Shown: one piece after another, positions 6,628 to 9,025 of the stretch | Layout of the letters: each line of letters opens with the position of its first letter | Position numbering within the stretch: position 1 is the stretch's first letter | DNA from: Frankiales bacterium | Lineage (GTDB): Bacteria; Actinomycetota; Actinomycetes; Mycobacteriales; Jatrophihabitantaceae | Direction: 5' to 3' | Assembly: GCA_025963265.1 (NCBI GenBank) | Contig: JAOPUY010000259.1 | Span: 1-9,025 of the forward strand | DNA length: 9,025 nucleotides | The notes under the pieces: model-generated | Seen by the model: only the letters and a program-made list of their open reading frames with translations | The model's database searches: none | Told to the model about the DNA's origin: nothing | Translations under genes and position numbers: made by a program

Positions 6628-6667
6628 GCCTGCCGATGCCGGGGGCCCGTCCTGCCACACTTGGGCG

Positions 6668-7438
6668 GTGAACGAACCGACGCCCGCCGCCGGGGCCCGG
6701 CCGGGGGGCTCCAAGCCGCCGCGGAAGCAGCCGCCCACACCGCCGCCGGAGTCGACGCTGCGACGGCTGGAGGACGACCTCCCGGGCTGGTTGCGCCCGC
6801 ATCGGGGGGAGAACCGAATCCCGGTGGCCGCGGCGATCCTGGTCGCGGCAGTGCTGCAGCTCTTGCTACCGGAGAAATTCACGTTGCTGCGGCCGAGTTG
6901 GCTGTTGCCAGCGCTGGAATTGGCCCTGCTGGCGACCCTGACGATCATGAACCCGGTGCGGCTGACCCGAAACACGCAGACCGTGCGGTACCTCAGCCTG
7001 CTGTTGGTGGCGCTCATCTCCATCGGCAACGGCATCAGCGGCGCGCTGCTGGACATCAGGCTGATCCACGGCACGGCGGGCGATCAGGCCGGGCCCCTGT
7101 TGGCCTCGGCGCTGGCGATCTACCTGACGAACGTGATCGCCTTCGGCATCTGGTACTGGGAACTGGACCGCGGCGGACCGATCGCGCGGTCGGCGGCGCA
7201 CAGCCCCTACCCCGACTTCCTGTTTCCGCAGATGACTCAGCGCCACCTGGCCCCCAAGGACTGGGTGCCGCAGTTCGCCGATTACCTCTACGTCAGCCTG
7301 ACCAGCGCGACCGCGTTCTCCCCGACGGACACCATGCCGCTGACGCGGTGGGCGAAATTGCTGATGGCGATCCAGGCCACGATCGCGCTGTCGACCACCG
7401 CGCTCGTCATCGCCCGGGCGGTCAACATCCTCAAGTAG
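6668..7438 (+). CDS. Uncharacterised membrane protein with a pore-loop-like C-terminus
   Basis: The 256-residue product is a type recurrent in Actinobacteria and usually left unnamed; I recall it being loosely grouped with DUF1345-like proteins but am not sure. The N-terminus (1-45) is proline- and charge-rich and probably cytoplasmic. Hydrophobic helices lie near 50-68, 77-95, 107-129, 142-164 and 229-253. Between the last two is a polar segment containing PDFLFPQM (182-189) and then ATAFSPTDTMP (214-224). The arrangement of the end, a short amphipathic stretch, a TxxxxxD turn, a proline, then a long helix, recalls the pore loop and inner helix of two-helix potassium channels. The TVGYGD filter itself is absent. 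The start is the GTG at 6668, with no good Shine-Dalgarno, so it may be leaderless or read through from cydC 40 bp upstream. It converges on the DUF1275 gene with a 20-bp gap. Confidence 0.8.
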   Translation: MNEPTPAAGARPGGSKPPRKQPPTPPPESTLRRLEDDLPGWLRPHRGENRIPVAAAILVAAVLQLLLPEKFTLLRPSWLLPALELALLATLTIMNPVRLTRNTQTVRYLSLLLVALISIGNGISGALLDIRLIHGTAGDQAGPLLASALAIYLTNVIAFGIWYWELDRGGPIARSAAHSPYPDFLFPQMTQRHLAPKDWVPQFADYLYVSLTSATAFSPTDTMPLTRWAKLLMAIQATIALSTTALVIARAVNILK

Positions 7439-7458
7439 CGCGGCCGGTCGGGTTCAGC

Positions 7459-8277
7459 TCAGTGGGCGGCGGAGTAGGACTGCCAGGGTTGGTCTCCGCG
7501 GGCGCTGATGAGCGCGGCGGTCGCCGTCACCGCGACGAGCGCGACGGCGACGCCGAGCCCCTCGCTGCGCCCGAGGTGCAGCACGAGCAACGCGCCCACG
7601 ACGGCCCCGAGGATCATGGTCGTCACGGCCAGCAGTCGACGGATGATCGTCGGAACCCGGTCGGCGGCGGTGACATCGGCGGCGATGCCGGTCAGCGTCA
7701 TCGTCAGCACGGTGGTGGTCAGGTCCGGCACGGCGAGGCGGCGGACGACCGCGTTCTGCAAGCCCAGTCCGACGGCCGCGGCGCCGGCGACCAGGTCGTT
7801 CTGCGCGCCCGAGAGGGTGTGTCCGCCAGCCAGGCTGACGATCAGCGCCGCGCCGATCATGACGGTCTCCACCACGGTCGCGGTCGCGAACAGGCGGCCG
7901 CGGTGGCGGCCGATCCGGCGGATGAGCAGGCCGCCGACGTAGGCCCCGATGATGAAGCCGGCCAGCGCCCACAGCGACGCGCTCAGCGAGAATCCAGGCG
8001 CGCCGGCCACGGCGAAGCCGACGAAGACGACGTTGCCCGTCATGTTGGCGACGAACACCCGTCCCAGGGTGAGGATGCTGACCGCGTCGATGACCCCCGT
8101 GTTCGCAGTGAGCAGTAACAGCAGGACCGGCAACGGACCGTGCCGCGGATCAGCGAACCATTGGCGAAGCAGCGGGGTCCGGGGCGCGGGCGTCGCTGGG
8201 TTCGCGATGCCGTCGGCTCGGGCGGCGTCGGCGGTGGCGGTGGCGGTGTGGAGGGGGTCACGCGATTCTGCGGGCAT
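7459..8277 (-). CDS. DUF1275 (YoaK-type) family integral membrane protein
   Basis: The 272-residue protein carries the two related signatures of the DUF1275 family: TGVIDAVSILTLGRVFVANM followed by TGN (60-82), and GLQNAVVRRLAVPDLTTTVL with a following TMTLTG (172-197). They sit in two halves of a protein with about six hydrophobic helices (near 50-70, 83-92, 100-119, 130-150, 164-178, 213-260). The biochemical function of this family is not known to me; it is often annotated as a putative transporter. The N-terminal 45 residues are Ala/Thr/Pro-rich and variable, and contain a simple hexamer repeat at DNA level (8231-8248). The ATG at 8277 is preceded on the minus strand by GGAG at 8286-8289 with 8-nt spacing. 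It follows the dehydrogenase gene by 21 bp, so the two are probably co-transcribed. Loss of this gene would not be expected to affect the cyd operon, which is on the other strand. Confidence 0.88.
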   Translation of the reverse strand: MPAESRDPLHTATATADAARADGIANPATPAPRTPLLRQWFADPRHGPLPVLLLLLTANTGVIDAVSILTLGRVFVANMTGNVVFVGFAVAGAPGFSLSASLWALAGFIIGAYVGGLLIRRIGRHRGRLFATATVVETVMIGAALIVSLAGGHTLSGAQNDLVAGAAAVGLGLQNAVVRRLAVPDLTTTVLTMTLTGIAADVTAADRVPTIIRRLLAVTTMILGAVVGALLVLHLGRSEGLGVAVALVAVTATAALISARGDQPWQSYSAAH

Positions 8278-8298
8278 GGCGGTCGCTCCAGCGCTCGG

Positions 8299-9025
8299 TC
8301 AGTTCGGGTGGCGTTGGTAGTCGACGGCCGCGACGTCGTCGTGGCCGTGGCCGTCGGCGATGGCCCGATCCAGCCGCTGCTGAACGACTTGGAGCAAGGG
8401 GGACAGGGGACTGGTGTGATCGGCCAGGGCGAGGTCCTTGCGGGCGAGTTCGATCGCGAACCCGGGCGCGTAGGCGTGCTCGTCCATCGCGATGGCCTTT
8501 TGCTGCGCGTACGGCATGGCCAGCGGCCCGTCCGCCAGGGCCTTGGCGAGCAGCTTGTGCTCGATCCCTAGGGCGTCGCACAGGGACAAGACGTCGCTCA
8601 TCGCGACCGTCGTCGCCGTCATCCAGGCGTTGACCGCGACCTTGACGGCGCTGCCCTCGACCCCGGTCCCGAGGTGCTCGACGGCCGAGCCGAGCTGGGT
8701 GAGGGTGGGCTCGGCGAGTTCGAAGGCGTGCTCAGCTCCTGACACGAGCCAGATCAGCTTGCCGTTGCGGGCCGGTCCAGTGCTGCCCGACACCGGGGCG
8801 TCGAGATAGGCGACTCCGTGCGCGCGGGCCAGTTCGCCCAACGTCCGAGCGCTGTCCGGTCCGACCGTGCTGGCCTGCACCCAGACCGCGCCGTCGGCCA
8901 GCGCGTCCAGTGCCGTCTCCATCACCTCGGCGACTGCCGCGCCGTCGCGCAGCACCGTGATGACGACCGTCGACCCGCTCACCGCGTCGGACGCGCTCGC
9001 GACGGCGCTGACGTTGTCCGCGGCT
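8299..9025 (-). CDS. NAD(P)-dependent 3-hydroxyisobutyrate dehydrogenase-family oxidoreductase (partial, runs off the right edge)
   Basis: The frame is open on the minus strand from the window edge to a TGA at 8299-8301, giving about 241 residues. The missing N-terminus would hold the GxGxxG nucleotide-binding loop. Counting from the edge, the visible family features are the strand STVVITVLRDG (18-28), the substrate-binding DAPVSG (75-80) with a following TG, the catalytic Lys128 with Asn132 in GSAVKVAVNAW (124-134), and ARKDLALA near the C-terminus. Enzymes of this beta-hydroxyacid dehydrogenase family oxidise 3-hydroxyisobutyrate, reduce succinic semialdehyde or glyoxylate, or act on tartronate semialdehyde. 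The retained lysine argues against an imine reductase, in which this position is usually changed. Substrate cannot be assigned. A GTG at 8982 is internal, not the start. The downstream DUF1275 gene begins 21 bp after its stop. Confidence 0.88.
   Translation of the reverse strand, partial: AADNVSAVASASDAVSGSTVVITVLRDGAAVAEVMETALDALADGAVWVQASTVGPDSARTLGELARAHGVAYLDAPVSGSTGPARNGKLIWLVSGAEHAFELAEPTLTQLGSAVEHLGTGVEGSAVKVAVNAWMTATTVAMSDVLSLCDALGIEHKLLAKALADGPLAMPYAQQKAIAMDEHAYAPGFAIELARKDLALADHTSPLSPLLQVVQQRLDRAIADGHGHDDVAAVDYQRHPN

Noticed and set aside
6628..6667. A terminator between cydC and the next gene
   Set aside because: Only short GC palindromes (for example a 4-bp stem GCCT/AGGC at the cydC stop and GGGCCC) are present, without a stable hairpin or T run.
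5650..7074. A 474-codon minus-strand frame antisense to cydC and the following gene
   Set aside because: Same reasons: low-complexity Arg/Gly/Gln-rich translation without domains, lying over well-supported genes.
7439..7458. A bidirectional terminator between the convergent genes
   Set aside because: The 20-bp gap has CGGCCG but no extended stem and no T run on either strand.
6661..8118. A 485-codon plus-strand frame over the membrane protein and the DUF1275 gene
   Set aside because: It spans two convergent genes on different frames or strands and encodes low-complexity Gly/Arg/Asp-rich sequence. It is a composition shadow.

Overview
The window comes from a high-GC actinobacterium. Most genes show very strong G/C preference at third codon positions, GTG starts, stop-start overlaps, and a cydA-cydB-cydD-cydC gene order typical of Actinobacteria. 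I cannot name the genus from the sequence. Its core is a complete locus for a cytochrome bd-type quinol oxidase and the ABC exporter needed to assemble it.

Layout. Bases 1-85 hold the last 27 codons of a sensor histidine kinase that runs in from the left. Bases 86-467 are a 382-bp non-coding region that probably carries the cyd promoter. It contains two imperfect dyads and one weak promoter-like pair. Bases 468-6627 hold five tightly packed plus-strand genes: cydA, cydB, an unrecognised 72-residue two-helix membrane protein, cydD and cydC. Every junction is an abutment, a 1-nt gap or an overlap, so they very probably form one translationally coupled operon. A plus-strand gene for an uncharacterised membrane protein with a pore-loop-like C-terminus follows 40 bp downstream (6668-7438). 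It converges on two minus-strand genes: a DUF1275 (YoaK-type) membrane protein (7459-8277) and, upstream of it on that strand, the larger part of a 3-hydroxyisobutyrate dehydrogenase-family oxidoreductase that leaves the window on the right (8299-9025).

How the genes work together. CydA and CydB form the membrane oxidase that oxidises quinol and reduces oxygen to water without pumping protons. CydD and CydC form the heterodimeric ABC exporter (thiol and haem homeostasis) required for its maturation. From remembered family features, CydA and CydB resemble the short-Q-loop, cyanide-insensitive-oxidase-like (CioAB) branch more than the mycobacterial enzyme. The 72-residue protein lies directly after cydB, the place where other lineages encode small oxidase subunits (CydX, DUF2474/CbdX). 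It has its own strong ribosome binding site and a stop codon fused to the cydD start. It is the best candidate here for an undescribed component: a possible accessory subunit of this oxidase.

No RNA genes, insertion sequences, CRISPR arrays, attachment sites or clear intrinsic terminators were seen.
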